From an uncultured Collinsella sp. (GTDB lineage: Bacteria > Actinomycetota > Coriobacteriia > Coriobacteriales > Coriobacteriaceae), in NCBI GenBank assembly GCA_902489295.1, contig CABTZM010000055.1, forward strand, positions 1 to 10,843: 10,843 nucleotides of DNA, read 5' to 3'. The notes under the pieces are model-generated. The model worked only from the letters and a program-made list of their open reading frames with translations. It had not been told where the DNA came from and made no database searches. Of this stretch, positions 1-6,713 are shown piece after piece; position 1 is the stretch's first letter, and each line of letters starts with the position of its first letter. Made by a program: the position numbers and the translations under genes.

Positions 1-20
1 CAGGTAAGTTTGCACCAACA

Positions 21-60
21 AAAAGATAAGGGCCGCGCACCCAAACGGATGCGCGGCCCT
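21..60 (-). terminator. Rho-independent terminator of rpmE
   Basis: A perfect 11-bp stem pairs positions 29-39 with 50-60 around a 10-nt loop. Read on the minus strand it is followed by a U-rich run (TATCTTTTTGTT) at about 17-28. It lies 36 bp past the rpmE stop codon, where the terminator of that gene is expected. Confidence 0.9.
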
Positions 61-96
61 CATGCCATGAATGCGAGTGTTTCCGCGGCGAGCTAT

Positions 97-522
97 TTAC
101 TCAGCAGCCTCGGTGGTCTCGGCCTCGGCAGCGGCCTCCTCGACGGGAGCCTCGGCGGGAGCCTCGGCGGCCTGCTTGGCAGCCTCCTCGGCAAACTTAG
201 CAGCACGCTTGGCCTTCTCAGCAGCCTTAGCCTCAGCGGCGGCCTTGCGAGCGGCCTCGGCCTCAGCAGCCTTGGCAGCCTTGGCAGCCTTGGCCTCCTC
301 GGCCTTCTTGAGCTGGGCGGCAGCGGCGCCACCGAACTTGTCGGCGAAGCGCTGGACGCGTCCACCGGTGTCGACGAACTTCTGCTGGCCGGTGTAGAAC
401 GGGTGGCACTCGTTGCAAAGCTCAACCTTCATCTCGGACACGGTAGCGTGCGTCTTGAAGGTGTTGCCGCAGGAGCACGTCACCGTGCACTCGACATACT
501 GGGGATGGATACCCTGCTTCAT
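97..522 (-). CDS. rpmE: 50S ribosomal protein L31 with long Ala/Glu/Lys-rich C-terminal tail
   Basis: Structural protein of the large ribosomal subunit. The N-terminal part, residues 1-65, is a full bacterial L31: it opens MKQGIHPQY, and C16, C18, C36 and C39 form the zinc-binding set of the C+ type. The usual protein ends near residue 66-70, but here the chain runs to 141 aa. Residues 66-141 are almost entirely Ala, Glu and Lys, basic at first and acidic at the end, probably a long charged helix or disordered tail. The ATG at 520-522 has a clear AAGGAGT ribosome binding site about 7 nt upstream. The gene is monocistronic, with its own promoter, structured leader and terminator. Identity is certain; the tail's function is unknown. 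Confidence 0.96.
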   Translation of the reverse strand: MKQGIHPQYVECTVTCSCGNTFKTHATVSEMKVELCNECHPFYTGQQKFVDTGGRVQRFADKFGGAAAAQLKKAEEAKAAKAAKAAEAEAARKAAAEAKAAEKAKRAAKFAEEAAKQAAEAPAEAPVEEAAAEAETTEAAE

Positions 523-600
523 GGTAGGACTCCTTATTGGTCAGGCGCTGGTTACCGATCAGCGCATAAGGCGTCTTGGTTTCCGACCAAGACAACAAAC
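523..600 (-). promoter_or_regulatory. Structured 5' leader of rpmE (candidate L31 autoregulatory leader)
   Basis: Between the predicted transcript start and the start codon lie two hairpins. One pairs 573-580 with 586-593 (8 bp, 5-nt loop). The other pairs 545-550 with 560-565 (6 bp, 9-nt loop). L31 leaders that bind the protein and repress translation are known or proposed in several phyla. Membership of such a family here is an inference from position and structure. Confidence 0.45.
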
Positions 601-606
601 TCGGCT

Positions 607-635
607 ATGGTACCACGGCGCCGCGTGTCCCACAA
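607..635 (-). promoter_or_regulatory. Sigma-70-type promoter of rpmE
   Basis: On the minus strand a -35 box TTGTGG (630-635) and a -10 box TACCAT (607-612) are separated by exactly 17 nt, and a TGG just before the -10 gives an extended -10. The predicted start near 600 leaves a leader of about 78 nt. Confidence 0.65.
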
Positions 636-708
636 AAGGTTCACGGTCTTTTCGGCACAACACGAGCTGGACCTTAAATATCAACTTCATCCGAACACTC
701 CCCCACAT
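636..708. other. Gap between the permease-ATPase fusion and the rpmE promoter
   Basis: Both flanking genes run on the minus strand. I see no hairpin with a U-tract after the stop codon of the upstream ABC gene, so its transcription may continue into the rpmE promoter region. No small gene with a convincing ribosome binding site is present. Confidence 0.5.
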
Positions 709-2517
709 TCATCTCTCGTATGTATCGAGGTATTCCTGCTTGAGCGTCTGCGAGGACGACTTGATCTTTTCCACGAGCGTGCCGGCTTCGATGAAGTAGA
801 ACGAGTTGGTAAGGTCTGCCAGGTCGTCGAGTAGATGGCTTGAAATGAGCACGCTGCGTCCCCGCGCCACTTCGCTGCGCATCGCGTCGCAGGAGGTTTT
901 CCGTTTTCCCGGATCGAGGCCGTTCAGCGGTTCATCGAGGATGAGGTACGGGCAATCGGTCGCTATCGCCATGGCAAGCTTTACCTGCTGCTTCATTCCT
1001 GTCGAGAGTTTACGGGTCGGCTTGTCGAGATATGGGGAGATTCCGAGGGAGTCGCAGAGCGAGTCGATGTCGGCGGCCGATTTCCACGCCTCCCTAACGA
1101 AAGCAAGGTGCTCGATGGCCGATAGCGTGGGATAGAGATCCGCGCTGCCCGAAGAGCTCAGGTAGACGAGTTCTGCAAATTCGGCTGATCGACGTTGGCA
1201 GATTCCGTCTGCCGCCAGGCTTCCCGAGCGGATGCGGGTGGGAAATTGGCCCGACAGCGCTTCAAGAAGGGTGGTTTTCCCCGAGCCGTTGGGAGCAACG
1301 AGGCCCGCCGCCGTTCCCGGGCTCAGGAAAAGCGACCCGATTGAAAGTATCGTCGTGCTTCCGTATCCCACGCTCGCGTCTAGAAGCTCGAGCCCATGGT
1401 GCTTTTTCGCGGGTCCAGGCTGTTTGGGGGAACGTGTCGCAACGGCGCCGACCGTAAAAAAGACCGCGACGTATGCCAGGGCCACGGCAAGCATCGATGC
1501 GCTGCCTGAACCGGAGCCAATGAATTCTGTCGGGAAGCATCCTACGTAACCCGTTGCCTCGATAGGCGAGAATACGGGCAGTGGCAGGAGCCCGAGCACG
1601 GCATTATGCCCTAGTGCCGAATCGGACAATAACGGGAATGCCGGGGCCGCGACAAGCAGCGCGGAGGTAAGGGGGCCCGCGAGGACGCGCCTCGTTGCGG
1701 TCGATAGAACGGCGGAGCAAACGGATATCAAGGTTCCGCCCGCAAGCAGCGCGAGAAGCAGGGCTGTGAAGACGTTTCCCGCGGTCGTGGTGGTAAGCGC
1801 GCCGTCATGGAAGAAGGCGATCGGGTACCCAATTTGCCCGAAGCCGTTTAGGACCAAGGCGTAAATGCCCCCGGGTGCGAGGCCGGCGAGGAGCATCGCG
1901 GTCCCCGCGACGATTATCGAAAACACGATCTGAATAAGGCGCCGGAATTTGGGCACGGGCGCCTTTGCCGCCAGGGTCCCGGGCCTTGTGGCGCCGAGCA
2001 CGAGTATCGACGAGAGAAGGAAGGGGATGAAGGGAAGGAAAGACGGCGCCGTGGCAATGGCGTAAGGCAGGAAGGAAAGGAATGGCAGGTCGTTTGCGGA
2101 GGCCGGGATATCCGTGATGCCGGAGCTGCTCAGGGCACGGCAATATGCGAGCGCTGCGTCATTGGTCTCTCGGTCTCCCACGATGGATCCGGATTGGAAG
2201 CCTTCGCCCATGAGCGCGTAGTAGCTCTCGGCAGAATCGAGAAAGGCGGCGTCGGTTTGAGCGGCAAGGGCGGCGTTCGCGTATCTTGCAAGCTCCGCGT
2301 CATTTTGCTGCTCTGGAGATAGGTCTGTGCCGCTGGCCTGGGGCGCGCGCGTATTGAATGCGTCGACAAAGCCCTGCATGCCCTGTTTCATAAAGAAGGG
2401 CCCGTAGATGGGTGAATTGAACGCAATGGGGACGGAAAAGGCTGCAGCGAGAACGAGCGTACAAATCCATACGGCCTTGTCTCTTAGGATTAGTTTGAGA
2501 AGAAGTCGACAGTACAT
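709..2517 (-). CDS. ABC exporter half-transporter: permease domain fused to ATPase domain
   Basis: A 602-aa protein joining a membrane domain to an ABC ATPase. Residue 13-33 is a first membrane helix; 35-145 is a loop probably outside the cell; helices follow to about 360. The ATPase spans about 375-602: Walker A APNGSGKTT (408-416), signature LSTGMKQQ (504-511), Walker B YLILDE (524-529), D-loop Asp535 and H-loop His561. The Q-loop region (YLSSS, 452-456) lacks the usual Gln or Glu. The block LNGFGQIGYP (223-232) matches both halves of the tandem permease next door, so this is a related system, able in principle to work as a homodimer. TAA directly precedes the ATG, so no longer in-frame start exists; the ribosome binding site (AGGTG) is weak. 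Export or self-protection against the neighbouring peptide is inferred; the substrate is unknown. Confidence 0.85.
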   Translation of the reverse strand: MYCRLLLKLILRDKAVWICTLVLAAAFSVPIAFNSPIYGPFFMKQGMQGFVDAFNTRAPQASGTDLSPEQQNDAELARYANAALAAQTDAAFLDSAESYYALMGEGFQSGSIVGDRETNDAALAYCRALSSSGITDIPASANDLPFLSFLPYAIATAPSFLPFIPFLLSSILVLGATRPGTLAAKAPVPKFRRLIQIVFSIIVAGTAMLLAGLAPGGIYALVLNGFGQIGYPIAFFHDGALTTTTAGNVFTALLLALLAGGTLISVCSAVLSTATRRVLAGPLTSALLVAAPAFPLLSDSALGHNAVLGLLPLPVFSPIEATGYVGCFPTEFIGSGSGSASMLAVALAYVAVFFTVGAVATRSPKQPGPAKKHHGLELLDASVGYGSTTILSIGSLFLSPGTAAGLVAPNGSGKTTLLEALSGQFPTRIRSGSLAADGICQRRSAEFAELVYLSSSGSADLYPTLSAIEHLAFVREAWKSAADIDSLCDSLGISPYLDKPTRKLSTGMKQQVKLAMAIATDCPYLILDEPLNGLDPGKRKTSCDAMRSEVARGRSVLISSHLLDDLADLTNSFYFIEAGTLVEKIKSSSQTLKQEYLDTYER

Positions 2518-2545
2518 TTAGAAGCACCTACGTTCCTCAAAGAAT

Positions 2546-2564
2546 TGTTAGATTAAAAGTAACA
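2546..2564. promoter_or_regulatory. Inverted repeat TGTTA-N9-TAACA upstream of the fusion transporter
   Basis: Arms TGTTA (2546-2550) and TAACA (2560-2564) flank an A/T-rich core within the gap upstream of the permease-ATPase gene, about 38 bp from its start codon. On the minus strand the core offers a TAATCT or TTTAAT -10-like box, with no good -35. Similar half-sites recur at 6136-6162. It is a candidate operator and promoter region for the fusion gene. Confidence 0.35.
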
Positions 2565-2670
2565 GACCGGATGAAGATACGTGCGACGGGGGCGAGGCGA
2601 ATGGCTGAGCGGTATCGATATGCGGGTTCAACGGTATCACATTGGCCACATAGATTTTTAACTTGCATTT

Positions 2671-3411
2671 CTACCCGCCCTTTTCGTAGAGTCGCCGATA
2701 CGCGCTTAGCGCACCCTCGGCGCGTCCGGCAGGCTTTGCGAAATGGGATCCAGGAGACTTCGGCGCAGCATCATCTTGCGGAATGCTTCTAATGAGCCTC
2801 CCATCCTTCAAAAACAGAATCTCATCGCACAGCCTATCGACCGAATCCAAGATGTGGGATGACATGATGATGCACGTACCAGAATCGGCCAGCTTCCTGA
2901 GAATCTCGGAATGCAAGTCCACCCTGCTGGGGTCGAGCGCGTTCATGGGCTCATCTAATAGAAGGTACCGCGCACCCGTCGCATACGCAATCGCCAGGGT
3001 AAGCTGCTGCTTCATGCCCTGGCTCAGAGTGCGGATCCTCATCTTCGCGAACTCGCCTATCTGCGTTTGTTCCACTATCTCTTCGATATCGCGAGCATGC
3101 GGCCACATATCGCAAACCATCTTGAGGTGATCTTCCGCACGCAATCCGGGATACAGCAGCGTCCCCTCACCAGGTGCATAGAAGATCATAGAACGGACCT
3201 CTCTCGCACCCGTACCCTGCACCTCATCCAGAACGATGCTCCCGTCCACGCGAGGACCCGGCAAACCTGCCATCGCACGCAGCAACGTCGTCTTTCCATG
3301 CCCGTTCGGAGCGACGAGACCGTAGACCGTACCCGGGGCAAACTCAGCGTCCACCGAATCTACGAGCACCTTCTTTCCATAAGAGATCGTCAGCGTTTGA
3401 AGGCCAATCAT
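2671..3411 (-). CDS. ABC transporter ATP-binding protein, partner of the tandem permease
   Basis: A 246-aa ATPase that should power the membrane protein encoded just upstream. It carries Walker A APNGHGKTT (34-42), signature LSQGMKQQ (129-136), Walker B YLLLDE (149-154), D-loop Asp160 and H-loop His186. The Q-loop position reads YAPGE (78-82), so Gln is missing, though Glu82 could substitute. The last 35 or so residues are a variable, basic tail. Start ATG and the permease stop overlap as ATGA (3408-3411), and a GGGGA ribosome binding site lies inside the permease gene, so the two are translationally coupled. Sequence style is close to the ATPase domain of the downstream fusion, including the unusual Ala that opens Walker A, suggesting duplication. 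It falls in the large DrrA/CcmA-like group of exporter ATPases; substrate not readable. Confidence 0.88.
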   Translation of the reverse strand: MIGLQTLTISYGKKVLVDSVDAEFAPGTVYGLVAPNGHGKTTLLRAMAGLPGPRVDGSIVLDEVQGTGAREVRSMIFYAPGEGTLLYPGLRAEDHLKMVCDMWPHARDIEEIVEQTQIGEFAKMRIRTLSQGMKQQLTLAIAYATGARYLLLDEPMNALDPSRVDLHSEILRKLADSGTCIIMSSHILDSVDRLCDEILFLKDGRLIRSIPQDDAAPKSPGSHFAKPAGRAEGALSAYRRLYEKGG

Positions 3412-5639
3412 CGAGACCGTCCCCTTTCGATCTTTGGAACACCCAGGCGCGCCACCAACGGAGATACGGCGCCCAAAACCACCAGCAGAGCGCCCGATGC
3501 GCCGACGACCTCTCCAAAAGGCATCGCGTTCGTCCCTCGCCCAAGGAACCCAATCGTCCCCACCTGGGAAGCGGGATCAAACGAGGCGAATGGAGCCAGC
3601 AGCGCGACGCCCATGCCCGCACTTTCAACATGAGCGCTCAACGAACCCAACACCAGGAGAACCGCGCAAACCACTCCGGTGACAACGGGGTTGCGGCTAA
3701 TCGCTGCTGTCAACGCAGCGACGACGGAAATCACGCCGTATGCCATGACCAGCAACGGAATACTGCACAACACCGCCTCCCCCACCATGGACGTTGTCGA
3801 AGCTCCCGCCCGAATGAGAGCGACGGGATACTCCGATCCACCCGCACCGTTCTTAATCAAGGACACAACCGCAGCGGGAACCATCGACACCAAAAGCAGC
3901 GCCAAGCCAAGCAGGAGAGACAGCGCAACGGCCGTCAGAAAACGCACATGCGCTGTTGCGGGGACTTGGAAAACCAGAAGGGAACGGCACCGCAGGTAGG
4001 TGCACGCAAGCGATGTGACAACCACGGGCAACAGCCAAAACAAGGAAGGAAGCGCTGCCTGGAGATACGAAAGGAGGATTAATGGGGGCATCTTCGTACT
4101 TAACTCGTAAACCTTGGGGTCCGGCAAGCTCGCGATCGACTCAAGCAGAAGGGCGCGCGCCTCCGCACGAGAAGGAGTCTCCGGCTCGATTCCGATCGAT
4201 TGCAGGAGAGTCGCATCTGCCGCGCCCAGCTCACCTCGAGCGCGCTCGTACGTCGCAAGGCTTCGAAACCCCTCCGCAGGCATAGGCGCGTACACGAAAC
4301 CCGAAAGAGCATCCCGCATGTCTTCCAGGGCCGCTTTGCCCTCGACGTCCATATTCGCAGCGTTCTGCTCTAGATACCGATCTATTGAACGGAGCTCCCC
4401 ATCCCTATACCGAACAGCGGAAACGTTATCAGCGTCAGGAAACATCTCGACCAGAGCCGGGGCCAGCATCGTCGTCGACATTGCAATCGCGCACACGGCG
4501 ATGACAGGAGAATGCAGGAGCAGTTTCCCCATCGTTCTTACGTATGCAACGGCGAAGGCACAAGCGCTCGAACGAGTTGCCGTTCTCGATGCGGTGAAGG
4601 AACCTCTCTCAAGACAAATCGGGGGCATCGGGCGCGCGCAGCCGCTCTTTCCAGCAACGCAAAGCAGGCTAATTGCCAGCACCTCGATCCCGATTGCGCA
4701 TACGAGGACAATCGCGCCACGCCCGAAGCAAAGTCCGGGCAGATTCACTATCTGCGTTGTCGGGTACGGGCTATAGGCGCCGACGGTCAGCTCGGTGTTC
4801 GCATACGAAAGGGGATTCAACAGGGCGAACTCACGTAAAGCGATGGATCTTCCGTAATACCCGGGAACCATCGTCACCCCCATCAGGGCACATACGAACA
4901 CGATTCCAAGCGTAGGGTTATTGGCAATCTTCACGGCAAGGTGAACGACGAGCGAGATGAACGCCGCCACCAAGAATTGCAAGATGGCCGTCTGTGCGAA
5001 CCCCAGCCAAGCCGGTTTGATAACCGGAGTCGCATATTGAATGTAGCCTATCGGATAGAACGGCGAGCCCGGGCCATTCTTCACAAGCGCGGCGATTATC
5101 CCTGGAAGATTGATGGCGAGGACGGCAAGCATTGCAAAAACACTCGCCCATACGCTCGATGCAACAAGTCTACCCAGCTCGCCCATCGGTGCCTGGATGA
5201 TGAGCTTTTCACGTTTGTTAAGACGCGCGGCAAGGAACGAGACGGCAACGGCCGTTGCGACCCATAGCAAGTACTCCTTCGATCCGTCATAATAGGTGTA
5301 CTCTCCATCCGATATCTGCAGAAACGGAAGTAGGGGAGAGAGCGGTGCCAAGATAAGACGTCCCGCGGCAAGAGGGTACAGAAGCGCGGGCATGCTTGAT
5401 GAAGAGGTATAGACACCGTCCTCCCCCGCATTCACAAGCGCATCCGCATAGGATGCTGACAATTCCTGCTCAACACGGGTTATTCCCGACTCGAGGTATT
5501 CGACCCGTCCGTCGATGCCAGCCGCGCTCCTGAAGACGGGCAGAGCACAAAGAACCATCAACGCAACAACGACAACACAGAGCGACCTGGAGGAGAGAAG
5601 CGACCTAAAGATCGCCTTCGAGATTTTGAGCATATTCAT
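3408..5639 (-). CDS. Tandem ABC permease: two homologous membrane halves in one protein
   Basis: A large membrane protein of 743 aa from the chosen start. It has two repeats, about 1-345 and 362-743. Each begins with a membrane helix (19-37; 378-395), then a soluble loop and a group of helices. Matching blocks are KNGPGSPFYP (187-196) and KNGAGGSEYP (596-605), each followed by about 25 residues and FISL or VISV; the 602-aa fusion protein has the same block. Two halves in one chain would supply both membrane domains of one transporter, powered by two copies of the coupled ATPase. Start: ATG at 5637-5639 has AAGG about 7 nt upstream and gives MNMLKISK. In-frame ATGs at 5655 and 5703 lack a ribosome binding site. 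The order peptide, giant membrane protein, ATPase resembles lactococcin-972-type operons. Export of the peptide is inferred. Confidence 0.82.
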   Translation of the reverse strand: MNMLKISKAIFRSLLSSRSLCVVVVALMVLCALPVFRSAAGIDGRVEYLESGITRVEQELSASYADALVNAGEDGVYTSSSSMPALLYPLAAGRLILAPLSPLLPFLQISDGEYTYYDGSKEYLLWVATAVAVSFLAARLNKREKLIIQAPMGELGRLVASSVWASVFAMLAVLAINLPGIIAALVKNGPGSPFYPIGYIQYATPVIKPAWLGFAQTAILQFLVAAFISLVVHLAVKIANNPTLGIVFVCALMGVTMVPGYYGRSIALREFALLNPLSYANTELTVGAYSPYPTTQIVNLPGLCFGRGAIVLVCAIGIEVLAISLLCVAGKSGCARPMPPICLERGSFTASRTATRSSACAFAVAYVRTMGKLLLHSPVIAVCAIAMSTTMLAPALVEMFPDADNVSAVRYRDGELRSIDRYLEQNAANMDVEGKAALEDMRDALSGFVYAPMPAEGFRSLATYERARGELGAADATLLQSIGIEPETPSRAEARALLLESIASLPDPKVYELSTKMPPLILLSYLQAALPSLFWLLPVVVTSLACTYLRCRSLLVFQVPATAHVRFLTAVALSLLLGLALLLVSMVPAAVVSLIKNGAGGSEYPVALIRAGASTTSMVGEAVLCSIPLLVMAYGVISVVAALTAAISRNPVVTGVVCAVLLVLGSLSAHVESAGMGVALLAPFASFDPASQVGTIGFLGRGTNAMPFGEVVGASGALLVVLGAVSPLVARLGVPKIERGRSR

Positions 5640-5670
5640 CGCCAACCTTAACCTCATCCAGTCGGAACAG

Positions 5671-5697
5671 AGGGGCCGAACAAAATGCTCGGCCCTT
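5671..5697 (-). terminator. Intergenic hairpin between peptide and permease genes, possible attenuator
   Basis: GGGCCGA (5673-5679) pairs perfectly with TCGGCCC (5689-5695) around a 9-nt loop, with one further A-U pair beyond a mismatch. On the minus strand it follows the peptide stop codon by about 9 nt. No U-tract follows, so full termination is unlikely. It could limit read-through into the exporter genes or protect the 3' end of the peptide mRNA. Confidence 0.45.
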
Positions 5698-5705
5698 CCT
5701 CGCAT

Positions 5706-6071
5706 CTAGTAGGTGCTATAGACAAATTGCCATTTATCAGTTGTGCCAAGAACACCACAGGAGCACATTGCAGCGAGGCGGGATTCCCTATGATGCGCGG
5801 ATCGGCGATAGCCATTTCGGTAGGAGATCGTCTTGTAAGAGATGTTGAACATCGAGATGCTGTGCCCGCTTACGCCGCGAGGACAGCTGTAGCTCCAGTA
5901 GGTATCGACGACGTCGTCCGTATACCCGAGGGGCTCAACGAGGGCACACTGGCTGCTCTCCTGGGAAGGAGGCATCGGGGTATCCGCAAAAGCGGGGGCT
6001 CCCGGCAGCAACAGACAAAGAGCGAGGCCGAGGAAAACCAAGAGCTTACACGACTTAACAGTACTGAACAT
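5706..6071 (-). CDS. Small secreted four-cysteine protein, candidate bacteriocin-like peptide
   Basis: A 121-aa protein with a classical signal peptide: basic start (MFSTVKSCK), hydrophobic core 10-22, and APAFA before a likely cleavage at 29/30. The mature part of about 92 aa holds C42, C63, C103 and C105, rich Tyr, Ser and Arg, and an aromatic end (TDKWQFVYSTY). The ATG at 6069-6071 has a strong GGAGAGG site; a TTG start at 6083 would overlap that site and is rejected. From Trp59 on, 63 residues remain, with a closing W/F/Y-rich stretch. This resembles the mature form of lactococcin 972 (about 66 aa, opening near a Trp and closing with aromatics) as I recall it, and the downstream exporter genes fit. 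Lactococcin 972 lacks these cysteines, so the match is weak. Alternatives are a secreted adhesin-like or signalling protein. Confidence 0.7.
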   Translation of the reverse strand: MFSTVKSCKLLVFLGLALCLLLPGAPAFADTPMPPSQESSQCALVEPLGYTDDVVDTYWSYSCPRGVSGHSISMFNISYKTISYRNGYRRSAHHRESRLAAMCSCGVLGTTDKWQFVYSTY

Positions 6072-6102
6072 AATCCTCTCCAATCTAGAGGGATTTCGGT
6101 TG

Positions 6103-6129
6103 CAGCATGCTGTGATTACTTGCCGGCAA
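6103..6129. promoter_or_regulatory. Two perfect 10-bp palindromes in the divergent promoter region
   Basis: CAGCATGCTG (6103-6112) and TTGCCGGCAA (6120-6129) are each perfectly self-complementary and lie between the peptide gene and the divergent membrane protein gene. On the minus strand TTGACT (6130-6135) with CAGCAT (6107-6112) at 17 nt is a possible, weak promoter for the peptide gene, giving a leader of about 30 nt. Confidence 0.4.
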
Positions 6130-6161
6130 AGTCAATTTAACATAAACTGTTAAAAAGTAAC
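6120..6161 (+). promoter_or_regulatory. Candidate promoter of the DUF2975-XRE pair with overlapping operator
   Basis: TTGCCG (6120-6125) and TAAACT (6143-6148) are spaced by 17 nt, each matching four of six consensus bases. The -10 box lies inside a perfect inverted repeat, TTTAACA (6136-6142), five bases, TGTTAAA (6148-6154). A further TAAC half-site follows at 6158-6161. A bound repressor would block RNA polymerase directly. The neighbouring XRE protein is the obvious candidate, by inference only. Confidence 0.45.
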
Positions 6162-6191
6162 CTGAGTTTTTTAAATTCTTCGGAGGTTATT

Positions 6192-6704
6192 ATGAGTTCC
6201 GACAATCGCACTCCCCGGCTTCATTCCTTCCGCATCGCATGTGCGATAGCCTCTGCGACCCTTTGCGCCACCGCCATCGCACAAGTGGCGTTCTCCTTAA
6301 AGCCAGCAATCGAAGTGCTCGACAACCCTGTAATTGCAGACTCTCCCGCGTATCCAGCCCTTGCGATCTCGACATTGGTCCCTGCCGTCATCGGTATCGC
6401 TACGACCATCCTCAGCGCCGTTCTCGTGTGGACGATCAAGAGCGGAGACCCCTTCAAGAAAGGGTCTGCGACATGCTTGAAGGTGCTCGGCATTCTCTTC
6501 GTTGTTCAAGCTGCCACCAGCCTCTACGCCGGCTCACTCAAAACCTCCGTTTCGATGTTTGGCGGCGAGGGGGCCGTCGGCGCCCAAGAGATCGCTTCAT
6601 CATTCGATTGGACCTCTCTGGTTCTCGGCATCGTCCTGTTCATGCTTTCCCAGCTCTTCTTGTACGCCCGAGAGCTGTACCTCGACTCCGACGAGATTGC
6701 GTAA
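6192..6704 (+). CDS. DUF2975-like four-helix membrane protein
   Basis: A 170-aa inner membrane protein. Four hydrophobic helices are visible at about 13-35, 58-82, 95-116 and 138-160. The stretch after helix 2, KSGDPFKKG followed by a new helix, matches the short PF motif typical of the DUF2975 family as I know it, and the length is normal. GGAGG at 6182-6186 stands 5 nt before the ATG. The next gene, a YozG-like XRE regulator, starts 9 bp later, and its ribosome binding site overlaps this gene's TAA stop. This pairing is frequent in Firmicutes and Actinobacteria, where the membrane protein is thought to be the effector or sensor side of a small regulatory module. Molecular function is unknown. 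Here it diverges from the peptide-exporter operon. Confidence 0.75.
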   Translation: MSSDNRTPRLHSFRIACAIASATLCATAIAQVAFSLKPAIEVLDNPVIADSPAYPALAISTLVPAVIGIATTILSAVLVWTIKSGDPFKKGSATCLKVLGILFVVQAATSLYAGSLKTSVSMFGGEGAVGAQEIASSFDWTSLVLGIVLFMLSQLFLYARELYLDSDEIA

Positions 6705-6713
6705 GGAAACGCC

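Noticed and set aside
100..320. Repetitive GCC/GGC-rich stretch as a microsatellite or CRISPR-like array
   Set aside because: It is explained by Ala codons in the L31 tail; no regular repeat-spacer structure exists here or elsewhere in the window.
10..834. A 274-aa plus-strand open frame rich in Leu, Gly and Ser opposite rpmE
   Set aside because: Its composition is the mirror of the Ala/Glu/Lys tail of L31; it spans the rpmE promoter and has no ribosome binding site or recognisable domain.
2610..2638. CGGTATC direct repeat, 22 nt apart, downstream of the ATPase gene
   Set aside because: Only 7 bp long and not clearly placed against a promoter; chance occurrence is likely.
5640..5705. Longer start for the tandem permease at 5703-5705 or 5655-5657
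   Set aside because: Neither ATG has a ribosome binding site, and the extra residues cover the intergenic hairpin; the ATG at 5637-5639 is better placed and gives an N-terminus like that of the fusion protein.
6072..6083. TTG start for the secreted protein, adding four residues
   Set aside because: The strong GGAGAGG site overlaps this codon and points to the ATG at 6069-6071.
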